This document shows, piece after piece, positions 1 through 10,421 of a DNA stretch of 64,000 nucleotides. This DNA comes from Penicillium oxalicum. Lineage: Eukaryota > Ascomycota > Eurotiomycetes > Eurotiales > Aspergillaceae. The stretch covers positions 3,348,001 to 3,412,000 of the forward strand of contig NC_064654.1 of NCBI RefSeq assembly GCF_001723175.1, read 5' to 3'. Position numbers and translations under genes: made by a program. Positions within the stretch are counted from its first letter, which is position 1. Each line of letters opens with the position of its first letter. The notes under the pieces are model-generated. The model had not been told where the DNA came from and searched no databases. It worked only from the letters and a program-made list of their open reading frames with translations.

Positions 1-1
1 C

Positions 2-938
2 AAGATGGAGCCGACATACAACCTGGCAGACTCGGCATCTGCTGCGGCTAATGTGCGACGTGATCTGAACAGTGATCTCACCCAGAAGATCAACTCACTT
101 CCCATCATCGGTGACCTTATTGGCGTGAGTCCCTTTTGTGTGTCGAGAGTCTCGCAGTCGAGACTTTTAAATGATAACTGACCCTCGTGTAGAACAAGAA
201 GAAGGCTCCTGCTGGTCCAGTTTCTAAGCGTGGCGATGAAACCGCAACTAGCCAATACGACCCAGTTTACAACCTCGCCGAGGACGTTGTCCAGAAGACC
301 GAGCCCACCTTCGACCTCGCCGATGCTGCCTCGGCCGCTGCAGGTGCCGTAAGTGCTTGACTATCCCCCCACCGTCACGCGTTGGCCTCGCTGGCAGTAA
401 TCGTGACGATCCAGATATTGGTCAAGAACCCAGCTGACATTCATCGAACAGGTCCGCCGTGACTTCCTCGACCTCCTCAAGTCCCCCCAGGAACTCGCCA
501 AGGAGAAGCAGCAAGCCGCGTCCAAGGCCAGTGCCAATGCCAAGTCTGGGACCCAACAAGACAAGACCCACGACGAGAAGAGTAAAGATGCCGCACAGGC
601 CCCAGCCAAAGACGACAAGAAGGATTCTAAGAACCCGCTTCGTGAGCTGTTCAAGGAGAGCGGATTGGGCGCTTTGATGGGCAACTCCCAGCACGGCGTT
701 GGCCTCTTCCCGGTGAGTTAAAAAAAGACTGAGATCCCTTGCACAGTCCCAATCTTTGTCCTGATGGAATTATCGAAGAGCTAACCCTTTTCTCGTCCTT
801 TGTTAGATGACCGTTCGTCGCGATGCTCCCGTTGCACCCCGTGGCGATATCGAGGGTGCCACGCTGCCGGATGTTCTCCTCAACGGCGGCGTGCTGGGCA
901 AAGTGACCAAGATGCTGGGTCCTGGTGGGCTTCAGTGA
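2..938 (+). CDS. Repeat-containing hypothetical protein, 5' partial
   Basis: I do not recognise this protein. The visible part has four exons (2-124, 193-348, 452-712, 807-938) whose phases join cleanly with GT...AG introns, giving about 223 residues and a stop at 936-938. The 5' end lies outside the window. The sequence shows an internal repeat. A block reading EPTYNLADSASAAA then VRRDL in exon 1 recurs as EPTFDLADAASAAA then VRRDF across the exon 2/3 border, and a third VRRD opens exon 4. A related piece, DPVYNLAED, lies in exon 2. Exon 3 has a Lys/Ala/Asp-rich, charged, probably disordered stretch. The C-terminus is Gly/Leu-rich. Dibasic KR/RR sites precede several repeats, which could mean processing by a Kex2-like protease, but no signal peptide can be checked. 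The function is unknown. Confidence 0.75.
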
Positions 939-1620
939 AAATAGGCTTCGTGTTCTTGATAAATCAGGTGGTATTCTACACCACCGAGTAAGGGGGGAGT
1001 CGTTGGCCACGTTTGGTTCTTTTGGGGTCGGCGGACGGGACATCCTGACGTTACGATAGATGTCGAGTTTTATCGCCTCACTCTAGTGTGCTTACCTCTT
1101 TTCTCAATGCATGCCTTGACCAGGACTTTATTAATTTGCCACTTTTAAGGATCGTCTCCAACCACAGAACAAAAACTCAGTTCGTGAAAAGACAATTTCA
1201 TTAGCTTATTTTTGTACTTCAATCTTAGCGCTTCCGCACTGCGCACATGTCCGATCAAAATATACCGACGAACAGCGCAAGACGTAATAGAGACAAGCGA
1301 AGAGGAAACAATAGAAATCGGTCACGTTCAACGTCATTAGGTCGTAAAAGACGTGTCGACTGCCCCGAGTGGATCACAGAGATCATGGAGGCAGCGAGGG
1401 TATCGAATCGTAAAATGGACATGGCACAATAAAAGTCATGACACCATCTGGAAGGAAAGCATGGCATTTTGTCGCCAAAGCGCCAAAAACCATCAGGTCC
1501 AGAAAAATGGACCATCGAAGAGAGAAAAAGAAAAGAACAAGAGAAGAAGACAAAAAAACGGGAGAAGCAAGAGGAAGGAGATGGGAAAGGTGCCGTAGAA
1601 AGATGGATTGAACAGACCGA
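939..1620. other. Convergent intergenic region
   Basis: This is the 3' space between two convergent genes and should carry both 3' UTRs. It contains a 61-codon open frame (1247-1432, +) with a very Arg/Asn-rich start and a purine-rich stretch to about 1620. I found no partner exon or recognisable motif, so I do not call a gene. Confidence 0.6.
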
Positions 1621-2685
1621 TCAGTCAAAGTCCATGTCCAAGTCCTCCACTTCAACGGTCGACCCCAAGGCCTCTTTCCCCTCTCTGATCATTGCTTGGA
1701 GCTGACGATTCAGCCTTTTGATGCTGGCATCTTCCTCCCGCTCCCGTCGACGGATCTGCGCCGCCACGCGTTTCATCTCCGCCGAGTCCGGTCCTTCGCG
1801 TAATCGTGGCGAGGGCAGACTAGGATTTTTGGTCGGGGTGGCAGGACCCCTGGATATGGAGGATCGCTTCTGTAACTTGGGCATGACCGCCGGTCGACGT
1901 CGAGGGCTTGAGGCTTGATGCACACGACGAGCCCTGATAGAGGGACTAGGGGCCAAGTCGTTGACGCAGGAGTCGGCCGTTGCTGCAGGGATCACCACCC
2001 AGCTGCGGTCGATATCTTCCTCCGGGTATTGGCCCGGTATCGGGGACGGGAAAAAGCGCTCCTTCTCATTCTCGCTCGACACTGGAGGCTCTCTCTCCCA
2101 GCTCGTGGGGTGTCGGGATGGGGACCCTGTTGGCAAATCGTACCCTGGCCCTCCGCCAGCGTAGAAGCCCCGAAACGCCCCCGACCAACACAAATCCAAG
2201 ACTTTGCCCACCACGTTGATCACCGTCCGGCCCCAGCCGATGGGGCCGCTCTCAGGCCTGTCCGTTTCTGGGCCGGGCGATGTGAGGAGGGAGTCTCGGC
2301 GAGTGCGCTTGCGGCTCGTTCCGAGGGAATCGGGATCGATCGAGTCGACGCTATTGGCCAACGAGGGTGGGAGGAACGACTCGCGATATCGGTTAGGGCG
2401 ATAGTCCAGTTCCAGCGCACGCAGCCGTTGATCGTGCGCAATCGAGGTGTGCGGATGATTGGGCTGGAGGAACAAAGATGCGGACGCAACCTCGGACGAG
2501 GCCTCGAACGTGGCAGTCAACTTTTCGGCATCCCGACGCGGTCGCTTGCGACTGATCGAAAGAGAATAGAGGGAGGAGGATGCTGATGCAGACACGGGCA
2601 CTTGGAAGAATTGTGAATTGGCGCTGGCAAGATCGACTTGGGGCGGGGAGGCCGTATGATGAAAGAGGGCAGGCATGTCCGGCAT
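1621..2685 (-). CDS. Conserved fungal basic protein of unknown function
   Basis: This is an intronless reading frame of 354 residues from the ATG at 2685. The frame stays open to 3279, but the extra part has biased, junk-like composition. The chosen Met starts a segment resembling what I recall of fungal homologues. Visible features are two nuclear-localisation-like clusters (SRKRPRRD near residue 40 and SRKRTRRD near 120) and a hydrophobic, Trp/Gly/Phe-rich segment at about residues 147-177. That segment could be an amphipathic or membrane-touching helix. A SWVVIP motif follows. The C-terminus is a charged helix with repeated Arg/Glu, the motif MIREGKEALG, and an acidic end. The two conserved-looking islands are joined by Ser/Pro-rich disorder. 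A nuclear protein is plausible, but no named domain is visible and I assign no function. Confidence 0.7.
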   Translation of the reverse strand: MPDMPALFHHTASPPQVDLASANSQFFQVPVSASASSSLYSLSISRKRPRRDAEKLTATFEASSEVASASLFLQPNHPHTSIAHDQRLRALELDYRPNRYRESFLPPSLANSVDSIDPDSLGTSRKRTRRDSLLTSPGPETDRPESGPIGWGRTVINVVGKVLDLCWSGAFRGFYAGGGPGYDLPTGSPSRHPTSWEREPPVSSENEKERFFPSPIPGQYPEEDIDRSWVVIPAATADSCVNDLAPSPSIRARRVHQASSPRRRPAVMPKLQKRSSISRGPATPTKNPSLPSPRLREGPDSAEMKRVAAQIRRREREEDASIKRLNRQLQAMIREGKEALGSTVEVEDLDMDFD

Positions 2686-3913
2686 GATGAGCGGCACTGA
2701 CGATGTTGAAGAATGTGTCGGCGGCGGAGGATGAGATCTGACGATGGAATGAGCGCCGCAACCCCGTTGGGAGAGGTCAGGATGCAGCAAAGCAAAGACT
2801 GGGCTCTGCGAGGACCCCCAAAGTCGCGAGACCACGTCGACGAGGAAAAAAAAAGCTCGGACGGCGGAGGGCCGCACGCGAGTCCAGAGCAAAAGAGACG
2901 AGGCTGGGGAAAGTCGGTCGGGTGTGGATGAAGTGGATGCGGTGGATTCAGCCGTCGAGCGAGAGTCCGGTCGAGAGCGACGAGGAGCAACGGCAGCAGT
3001 TGGACCCGCGGGCGCCGGTTGGGTCAACAGCCGTGCGGAGACGGAGACGAGCACCCACACGCTCTCGATTGGGTCCAATCTCGTCCGGGGCTCCATCGAG
3101 TCGGTCACTGTGACTTGGGGTCCGCGAGGTGACCGAGTAGCGAAGCAATGTACTTGGTACCCGATACTCGACCGTAGATACTTCACGTTGATGGTCGATA
3201 GCAGGACTATCTGCTGTCTTCGTATCGACGAGATACGAGATACGAGATCAGAGGATCCACGACAGTTGACAGTCAACACTGGATCATAGATCCTACTCCT
3301 CTCGCAGGGGGTCGAGCAGAAAGGAACAATACAAGAATCCGCGAGCTGGCGGTCGACTCAACGGTCCTCAAGAGGGATGAGATGGAGAAAAAGAAAAGCG
3401 AAGGACCAAAACAAACAACAATCACGAGCACGTGAATCACAGGCGAGTCCCTTTAATCGTCTACGCATGTACAGGGGGACCTTCTCCGATGAAGGCAGTC
3501 TTCCTCCACGGTTCATGTTTTCTCCAGTCGTCTCCTCTGCTCATGGTGACTGGATCGATGGGACAACTTCACACATTCGGTCAACACCAATGGATCCATT
3601 TCACCAGTTCTTATTGGTACGAAAGATAAAAAGAAGACCAGGAAAAGGAAAAGTTCCATCCTGGACTCCAATCTTGCTGAATAGCGACTGGACCCCCTCA
3701 CGTCAAATGCATGTCCCTCTCTCGGCCTGCTTCTCTATCCCGGCTCCCTCCTGGCGATGAAAAGGCGACTCGGAGAATGGTCGCCCAATCCCACCAAGGA
3801 TCTTGTTCACCCTCGATGGCTTCCCTCGCCCACGCTGCCACCCATGTGGATTCAGTGAATGGAGAAAAGAAAAGAAAAACAAGGATCGTGCACCGTCTCT
3901 ATCCATCTTCCCA
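2686..3913. other. Intergenic region upstream of the unknown basic protein gene
   Basis: This stretch separates two minus-strand genes. The part up to 3279 is open in the frame of the downstream gene but reads like leader sequence rather than protein. The remainder holds no supported coding sequence. It should contain the promoter of the 1621-2685 gene and the 3' UTR of the CoA-binding protein gene. Confidence 0.55.
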
Positions 3914-4512
3914 TCACAGTCGCTGGCTAGTCCACTGCACTCCAACCGCTTCCAATCCCTCCTCTCCATCCACCAGTACGCACCACCCTTCACTGCCGGC
4001 GCCTCCGTCGCCCGCAATGACTGCTGAAAAGTGCCCTCGGGCGTATTCCAGCACCCGGTCGTCAAAGGTACCGGGTTGCAGCCACACCGCTGGGATGCCG
4101 ACGGAATGCGCTTCCTGCAGGACCTGAAGGGTGACGGGAGGAGGCGTGACCACGGACAGAGAGGTCTGGGTGGGCGAGGCCAGCTTGCTCGGCGAGGAGA
4201 CGGTGTCGTACGCACGGGAGGGGAGAGTGATCTGCGCAGCGCGTGGGTTCAAGGGAGTCACCGGCAGTGAGTGCTGGTGGTACCAGGCGAGGACTGTCGC
4301 ATTACCAAATTATGGGTCAGCATGAGCGTGCAGAAGGGGGACTGGATAGACATGATAGCTCTTTACAAGGATGGAAGAAAGTGGCCATTTTGGGGAGGAG
4401 AGCCGGGGGGGGGGGGGGGAGATGTACTTTTATATCCAAATTTGGCCGGGTCGTTGCTGGCGCCCGCGACGGCGAAGCGTGGGGAGGAGAAGAATCGCTT
4501 GACAGCCTCCAT
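3914..4512 (-). CDS. CoA-binding (Rossmann-fold) domain protein
   Basis: There are two exons: 4512-4428 and 4293-3914. The intron (4427-4294, 134 nt) runs GTACAT...ACAG and splits an Ile codon. The product has 154 residues. It starts MEAVKRFFSSPRFAVAGAS, the nucleotide-binding loop of the CoA_binding_2 family (YccU-like). It then has FGYKILAWY, TPLNPRA, a Ser/Pro loop (PTQTSLSVVTPPPVT) and the diagnostic GIPAVWLQPGTFDD, and ends near EGWCVLVDGEEGLEA. Its length and motif order fit the family, which binds CoA or a related nucleotide and has no firmly known metabolic role in fungi. The gene is divergent from rad4. The intron is odd: its sense strand carries 15 consecutive C residues just after the donor. 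Confidence 0.88.
4405..4419. repeat. G15/C15 homopolymer inside intron
   Basis: This is an uninterrupted run of 15 G on the plus strand. It lies inside the intron of the CoA-binding protein gene, so the pre-mRNA carries C15 starting about 8 nt after the GTACAT donor. Confidence 0.95.
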
Positions 4513-5069
4513 CGCAGGTACGCTACTTCGGAGGCGAGGCAGTGTGTTAAATGGAAGCTACTGTGAAGATGACTGGATGCAAATGGCACAGGTCAATATG
4601 AGAATAACGAGGCGGGGACTTGAAGGACTAGATCTCCGCAGATCGCAAGACTGGACAAGCCGCTGCAGAGACCAGAGGCTCTCATATGACGGAGAGATCA
4701 ACCTACCAAATGTGACGAGATGGTTGGTGGTTCAACAAATCGTGATAACTGTGCCGATCGATTTACAATGTATCGATCGCCCGCCATTTAAACTCCAGCG
4801 GCCACTCGGTGCACTTTCAGCGCCGGGCTGCACACCTCGGCATCCGCCGATAGCGTCATTTGGATCCGCCGCGCTTTCCTCCGGGAGTTGCATCATCCTC
4901 ATTCCGCGCGAACGGGGTCCATTCACACGCCCAACATCCAGCTTGCATTCCTGTAATTTGACCAGAAGGAAACTCCAACAATTGAGTGATCTCGTTCGAT
5001 TTGACATGATCACTGTGTGTTGTTGTGTACACCAAATTCCTTCTACGGACGTGTCAGTGAATCTCGCGC
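4513..5069. promoter_or_regulatory. Divergent promoter, CoA-binding gene / rad4
   Basis: This is a 557 bp spacer between the start codons of two divergent genes. It must hold both promoters. I see no single diagnostic element. The sequence includes the nested ATCGAT-type words around 4755-4778. Confidence 0.6.
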
Positions 5070-7796
5070 ATGCCGCCCTTCGTCTCCCGCAAGCGCAATT
5101 CCTCGGCCGACCCGCCCCCAGCCAAGCGCCAGGCCCGAGCAAAATTACCCACGGCGGCCCCCGTCGTAGATAATTCTGACTCGGATCTGTCGTCGTTGAG
5201 TGATGCACCCGAGAGCGGTCTAGACACTCCGGATGGTCTCCAACGAAGCAAGGCAGACAATCACGACAACAACGATGAAGATGACAACGACGAGGAGGAA
5301 GAGGACGAGGAAGAGGACATTGATTGGGAAGACGCCATCGATCCCGACTCGACCAGCGCGACCACACCCGTCGTGACTGGACCTCAGCCAGAATTGCAAG
5401 ATTTGGAGTTGACCTTGAACCCCCATGAGCAGCAGGAGGTGCCGGATCTCGGAGACGGAAAGAAAGGCCCCAGCAAGATTGAGCGCCAAATCCGCATCCA
5501 GTCCCATTGCATGCACGTCCAGTGCCTGCTCTTCCACAATGCCATTCGGAATGCCTGGAGCAATGACGAAAAGGTCCACGCGATTCTGCTGAAGAAGCTT
5601 CCCGAGGGGATCCAGAAAGAAATCAAGAAATGGCGAGTCGCCTCGGGCTTGGAACTTCCAGAACCAAAGCCGCAGCCCGCCAAGGGAAAGAAGAATAAGA
5701 AGAACGGGAAGCCGGCCCGCAAGAACAAAGATTGGGGCGAGGACTCCCAGAGGCTGGAGCCAGGTCAGCCAGACATGAGTCGCGGTGACCCCATCATCGG
5801 CCTGCTGAAGATCTTGGTCGCGTACTGGAGGAAACAATTTCGCATCACCGCGCCTGGATTACGGAAGCATGGATATCGTCCCATACCAGCTGTGGAAGCG
5901 GTGATCAAGGAATTCCGAAACGAGGAACATGACCCCGAACGCCATGGCGAGCGCATTGCGAACAAGGACGAGTTTCGGGCGGCGGCCGAGCGGATGCAGG
6001 GTTCTAGAGATCTCGGAGCCCAGCTCTTCACCGCGCTCCTTCGAGCCTTGAAGATTGAAGCAAGGCTGGTCGGGAGTTTGCAGCCTTTGGGCTTTGGCTG
6101 GACCAAAGCGGAAACCTACAACGGCTCCTCAAAGACCGGAACTAAGGCAAGCGTGACGCCCGCAGAGGACGACTTGGGAGACTCGGATGACGATTCAGAC
6201 GAAGAGGGTGAACGCACCGCGCCCAAGAAAAGACAATCTCAATACGATCAGGACATGCCTTTTCCAATCTACTGGGCCGAGGTTGCATCTCCGGTCACCC
6301 ACGAGATTATCCCAGTCGATCCGCTCGTTCTCTCAAATCCCATCGCTCCGACGCCCGAGTTACAGGCCGCCTTCGAACCACGCGGGGTCAAAGCTGATCG
6401 CGCAAAGCAGGTCATCTGCTACGTGGTTGCGCACGCGGCTGACGGCTCAGCCAAGGATGTGACGACTCGATACCTCAAAAGACGGACATGGCCGGGCAAG
6501 ACGAAGGGATTCCGGATGCCCGTTGAGAAGATTCCACTCCCGGGTCGTCGTCGAGGCCTGTATCATGAATTCGACTGGTTTCGAGTGGTTATGCGTCCGT
6601 ATACACGACCACAAGAGAAACGAACAAAAGTCGACGAGATCGAGGACACCAAGGACCTACAGCGGAAGCAGCCCGAAAGAAAAAAGCTTGACCAGACCAC
6701 GGACACATTACAAAGCCTTCGCCAGTCCCCCGAGTTCATCCTGGAAAGATTCCTGCGTCGCGAAGAAGCCCTCGTTCCCGGGGCAGAGCCCGTGCGAATG
6801 TTCACGTCTGGGAAAGGAGCCAAGGCCAAGCAGGAGCCGGTATATCGTAGAGCGGACGTGGTCAAGTGCATGTCCGCGGAAAGTTGGCACAAAGAAGGCC
6901 GACAGATTCTGCCCGGCTCCGTGCCGTTGAAAAGAGTACCCATCCGATCCGTCACCCTGCGCCGCAAGCGCGAGGTAGATGAGCTGCAACGTGAGACCGG
7001 CGAAAAACCCACGCAGGGACTTTACTCCCGTGATCAGACAGAATTTATCATTCCTCCCCCCATCGTCGACGGCCGCATCCCGAAGAACGATTATGGCAAC
7101 ATCGACTGCTTCGTACCGACCATGGTCCCCAGAGGTGCAGCCCACGTCCCCCTACCGGGCACAGTGCGTATATGCAAGAAACTCGGCATCGACTATGCAG
7201 AAGCCGTCACCGGATTCGAATTTGGCTCCAAGATGGCCGTCCCCGTGATCCAAGGTGTGGTCATCGCCGCCGAGAACGAAGATCTCCTCCGCGATGCATG
7301 GAGAATTGACGCCGAGGAGAAGCGGAAACGAGAAGAACTCAAAGCCGAGAAACGTATTCTGCAAACATGGCGCAAATTTCTCTTTGGTCTGCGGATCACG
7401 GAGCGCGTACAGGAAGAGTACGGCGCATTCGATGCAACGCACGATCGTGAGCGTGATGCCTCTAATCCTTTCGCCGCGCGGAAGAAAGGGAAACTTGAGC
7501 CCGACGAGCCTGAACTCGAGCCGGATGTTGACTTTCCGGAACATGAGGATGACTTTGAGCATCAAAGTTCTCATAATGCGCTCGATCACGGTGGCGGGTT
7601 CTTGTTGCCGGGCGAGGAAGCTGAGGCGGCTGCCGACAATGATTTGATTGTTGAACAGCATGATCAAGATCGTCGGAAACGCGCAGCGCCTCTGACTGTT
7701 GACAGCGACGACGACATCTTGGTCTCGGGGGACGGGCAAGAAAATGAGGAAGACGATGAGGAGGAGGACGAGTCAGAATCTGAATATGCACCATGA
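5070..7796 (+). CDS. rad4: DNA repair protein Rad4/XPC homologue
   Basis: This is a single-exon gene of 908 residues. Rad4/XPC recognises helix-distorting DNA damage and starts global nucleotide excision repair, working with Rad23 in the nucleus. The N-terminus has basic, nuclear-localisation-like sequence and a long Asp/Glu run. A transglutaminase-like region covers roughly residues 130-480 and is interrupted by Lys-rich and acidic inserts. The three beta-hairpin domains follow. BHD1 starts near 550 (SPEFILERFLRREE, then EPVYRRADVV and LKRVPIRS). BHD2 follows near 610-675 (GLYSRDQTEFIIPPP, PKNDYGNIDCFVPTMVP). BHD3 follows at about 690-760 (LGIDYAEAVTGFEF, VIQGVVIAAEN). The C-terminus is acidic, with long Glu/Asp runs. 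The length and motif order are typical of fungal Rad4. The ATG at 5070 is the first in frame. Confidence 0.96.
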   Translation: MPPFVSRKRNSSADPPPAKRQARAKLPTAAPVVDNSDSDLSSLSDAPESGLDTPDGLQRSKADNHDNNDEDDNDEEEEDEEEDIDWEDAIDPDSTSATTPVVTGPQPELQDLELTLNPHEQQEVPDLGDGKKGPSKIERQIRIQSHCMHVQCLLFHNAIRNAWSNDEKVHAILLKKLPEGIQKEIKKWRVASGLELPEPKPQPAKGKKNKKNGKPARKNKDWGEDSQRLEPGQPDMSRGDPIIGLLKILVAYWRKQFRITAPGLRKHGYRPIPAVEAVIKEFRNEEHDPERHGERIANKDEFRAAAERMQGSRDLGAQLFTALLRALKIEARLVGSLQPLGFGWTKAETYNGSSKTGTKASVTPAEDDLGDSDDDSDEEGERTAPKKRQSQYDQDMPFPIYWAEVASPVTHEIIPVDPLVLSNPIAPTPELQAAFEPRGVKADRAKQVICYVVAHAADGSAKDVTTRYLKRRTWPGKTKGFRMPVEKIPLPGRRRGLYHEFDWFRVVMRPYTRPQEKRTKVDEIEDTKDLQRKQPERKKLDQTTDTLQSLRQSPEFILERFLRREEALVPGAEPVRMFTSGKGAKAKQEPVYRRADVVKCMSAESWHKEGRQILPGSVPLKRVPIRSVTLRRKREVDELQRETGEKPTQGLYSRDQTEFIIPPPIVDGRIPKNDYGNIDCFVPTMVPRGAAHVPLPGTVRICKKLGIDYAEAVTGFEFGSKMAVPVIQGVVIAAENEDLLRDAWRIDAEEKRKREELKAEKRILQTWRKFLFGLRITERVQEEYGAFDATHDRERDASNPFAARKKGKLEPDEPELEPDVDFPEHEDDFEHQSSHNALDHGGGFLLPGEEAEAAADNDLIVEQHDQDRRKRAAPLTVDSDDDILVSGDGQENEEDDEEEDESESEYAP

Positions 7797-8184
7797 ACCT
7801 AAATAATGTTATGGTTTTTACTAGTCGACCTTCATTTTTATGCGATCACTACATCCAGTGATCATCTGTACTATTAAGACACTCATGTGACTTTTATATA
7901 CTTCTGGCGGGCCACGACCGGTGTCTTGTGTATATCTGGTCGGTGTTTCTTGGCAAAGGTTCGCACATTTCGGTACAAATACCACACTCCCATCAGCTTT
8001 TAATTGGTGATAGCAATCGTCTACGACCTACTTCCACCACTAAACCGAGCCCGTTCCAAATTCTGAATTGAGGGCCACCGTGTGAGGTCAAAAGCCAGAG
8101 GCCGGTTGAGCCCGAATGATGAGATGTATGCCATTTTCCAAACGAGTCTTGACCCAATGATAATATATCGCGCTACCATGCGAA
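7797..8184. other. Convergent intergenic region
   Basis: This 388 bp spacer lies between the stop codons of rad4 and the augmin-like gene. Only 3' UTR sequence is expected, and I see no gene or structured element. Confidence 0.6.
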
Positions 8185-10092
8185 TCAACTCCGATATCGC
8201 GAAGTGATTGAAGGCGAGTCCATATCTTCAAGAGCCCCCTCGTCATATCCAAGATCAAAGCTCTCGCCCTCCATAATAGAAGGACTCACATGAACAGCCG
8301 GTGATGAGATCGGACTGAGCGCGATACGAGGTCTCGATTTGAAAACGCTCGCGTAGTCTGCATCTTCTTCGAACAGCTTATCCTTCGGGGTTGAGCATCG
8401 GGAAATGTCAGCGCCAGAGGGTTTTCGAGGAGTTTCGAACTGGTTCACAGGGAAGGACGGACGCGGACCCCGCCGTTTGGGAAGATGATGAGATTCCTGA
8501 GCTGGGAGAGGCGGGATAAGGGACATGGATTTGCGGGTTCGCTCGACGAGGTTATATGGTTGGGACTGAGGCGGTTGAGGCAAAGTGGCCTCTTCATCTT
8601 CGTCTGACTGAGCATCGTCACCGGGCCCTGCTGGAGGGAGATTGGCCGGCGGAGGTGGAGATGAGGGGATTGATTCCGAGCAAGAAGACCCAGTGTGAGT
8701 ATGAGGCTCGTACAAGGCGATTGAGGGAATCGCTCGTTCCCTGTCGTCATGGTTCACCTCCGTCATGAACTCGCTGGGTTTCGTTGCTCGAGGCTTTCTG
8801 GAAAGTTTCAATTCGGGAAGATGTGCAGTCGCATCCGCTCCCTGGTCGACGCGAGAGTTATCTTCAGTGCGAGTGATGGCTGCGTTCACTTGCGCCATGA
8901 AAGAACGATCCGCTTCGTTCAACTCTCTTCCGCGATCTGCAGACGCTCGAACGGTCTTCGAGATACTTGCCACTGTCAGAGATTGATGATCTCGAAACAT
9001 CAAACGAGGTCTTGAAAGAGTGGGCGTGACGTGTCCCTCGTGTATCTGGCGTTTTTCCCGAAGCGAGTCGTTAAACTCATGCCATTTGCGAAGCCGACCG
9101 CGCAGTCGCAACACCCTCGTCTCAAGGTCCGTCACAAGGTCTATTTCTGCGCCGTCATTTACATCGACTGTTGTCGACTGAGATGCCTGTTTCCAAGCTT
9201 GGGGAAATGGGCGTTCCAGAAACGCATCACTGCTGGTTCGAGATCCACCATGTTGCAGAGCAGTAGCCCATTCCACATTCCCCATCCAATTTGTTCGCAA
9301 CTCCTGTACTAGTGCTTCCGAGTCGGTCTGTGACAAATTTTGCTCCCGATTGGAGATGCCTTTAGTTTGCTCTGCCCGCTTTGTAAGCTCGACTCTTTTG
9401 TCGTCAAGCAGGCCCGAAAATCGTGCAAATGTCTCCTCGAACCGCGCCCGGCGAGCCCCTGTTGCATTGAGCGAGAATCGATGCGCAATGATCAAGGGAA
9501 CAAGGTTCTGGTAATCCACAGGAGTGATGGCCGAGGCAGTCGATATTGCCATAGCTGGGTTCCAAATCATTTCAGTGGCTGACAGTGCCAGCAACTTGCG
9601 CAGCACGGCTGTAGAAAAGACGGCAAGTACTTCTTCGAACTTTTCCCCTCTGCAATCATCGAGCATGGTTTTCCGGAGAATCGTCTCCCTTCCAAGATCG
9701 CCATTCTTTTTCAGCTCGGCCAAAGCTCGAAAGAGCGCTGCTCGAAGATTGACCGACTGTAAGTGCTCTAGTGGTGGGAAAAAGGGACGGAGTTTCTACA
9801 CGGCGATTAGCGAATTCCTACACGACAAAATCGGGAACGATGTGACATGAAAAAAGACATTTTGAGTGAGTTCAGAGTCCCAGATCATGAACAGATGGTA
9901 CAAAGACCATTCGATGAGTCGGATTCGCTGGCGCTGGTTCTGCGACGACGGTGATAAAGCATGGAGTGTAATGCCGGGCCAGTCATTGCGACGATCTAGA
10001 TGCAGCAGCTTCAGATTCCGTACAAAGATTGCGAGCTGGGACGACCCAGTCCAATCTAATGGCCTTGGCCGGGGGACTCTTGGAGCAGCCAT
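8185..10092 (-). CDS. HAUS6-like augmin complex subunit
   Basis: There are two exons (10092-9859 and 9795-8185) giving 614 residues. The 63-nt intron starts with the uncommon donor GTCTTT and has a branch-like CTAAT 11 nt before its end. The N-terminal 300 residues match the HAUS6 N-terminal family: WTGSSQLAIFVRNLKLL, RLIEWSLYHLFMIWD, KLRPFFPPLEHLQSVNLR, RALAELKKNGDLGRETILR and DDCRGEKFEEVLAVFSTAVL. Augmin recruits gamma-tubulin to existing spindle microtubules, and the complex has been described in Aspergillus nidulans. The middle part looks coiled-coil. The C-terminal 200 residues are Ser/Pro-rich and low in complexity. The gene is divergent from the HD-domain gene. Confidence 0.88.
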
Positions 10093-10421
10093 TCAGTGAA
10101 CAATTGAGTCCAGATCTTTCATGAAGAACTCCGTCGCAGGTCGCCGACCAGAGACAAGCTTTCCTCCGAGTCCTCTTAAAAGGGCAACGGAGCTGTTGTT
10201 GTCTCCGGCGGACAATCAACAATCGATATCGATATCGATAACAAGATGTTTGCACTGTTTGTTGCGCCTATCAGCTGTCCCGCATCCGCCTCAGTTTGGG
10301 CGTTTATTTCCGTTGGGTCTTCCGCCGTTTCGTGGGACGCGATCTTCTCTCTTTCTTTCCTTTCATTTCTTCCGTATTTCACTTCTTCGCTCCCTCCTCG
10401 CAAATCCTATCCTCTGAAGCC
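10093..10421. promoter_or_regulatory. Divergent promoter with three tandem ATCGAT
   Basis: This is the 329 bp shared promoter of the augmin-like and HD-domain genes. At 10222-10239 it holds ATCGAT three times in perfect tandem, an 18 bp palindrome containing two overlapping TATCGATA words. A CT-rich block precedes the plus-strand start codon, as is usual for fungal transcription starts. Confidence 0.7.
10222..10239. repeat. (ATCGAT)3 palindromic tandem repeat
   Basis: These are three exact copies of ATCGAT in the divergent promoter. The whole block equals its own reverse complement. Confidence 0.95.

Noticed and set aside
1247..1432. 61-codon Arg/Asn-rich plus-strand open frame
   Set aside because: It is short and low in complexity, lies in a convergent 3' region, and no continuation exon could be justified.
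1915..2586. 223-codon plus-strand open frame
   Set aside because: It is antisense to the 1621-2685 gene, whose own frame has clear conserved-looking motifs.
2686..3279. N-terminal extension of the 1621-2685 protein
   Set aside because: It is open in frame but with biased composition and no ATG followed by family-like sequence. It is better read as leader.
4271..5173. 300-codon plus-strand open frame
   Set aside because: It runs antisense to the CoA-binding gene, then through its promoter and into rad4 in another frame, with no recognisable protein.
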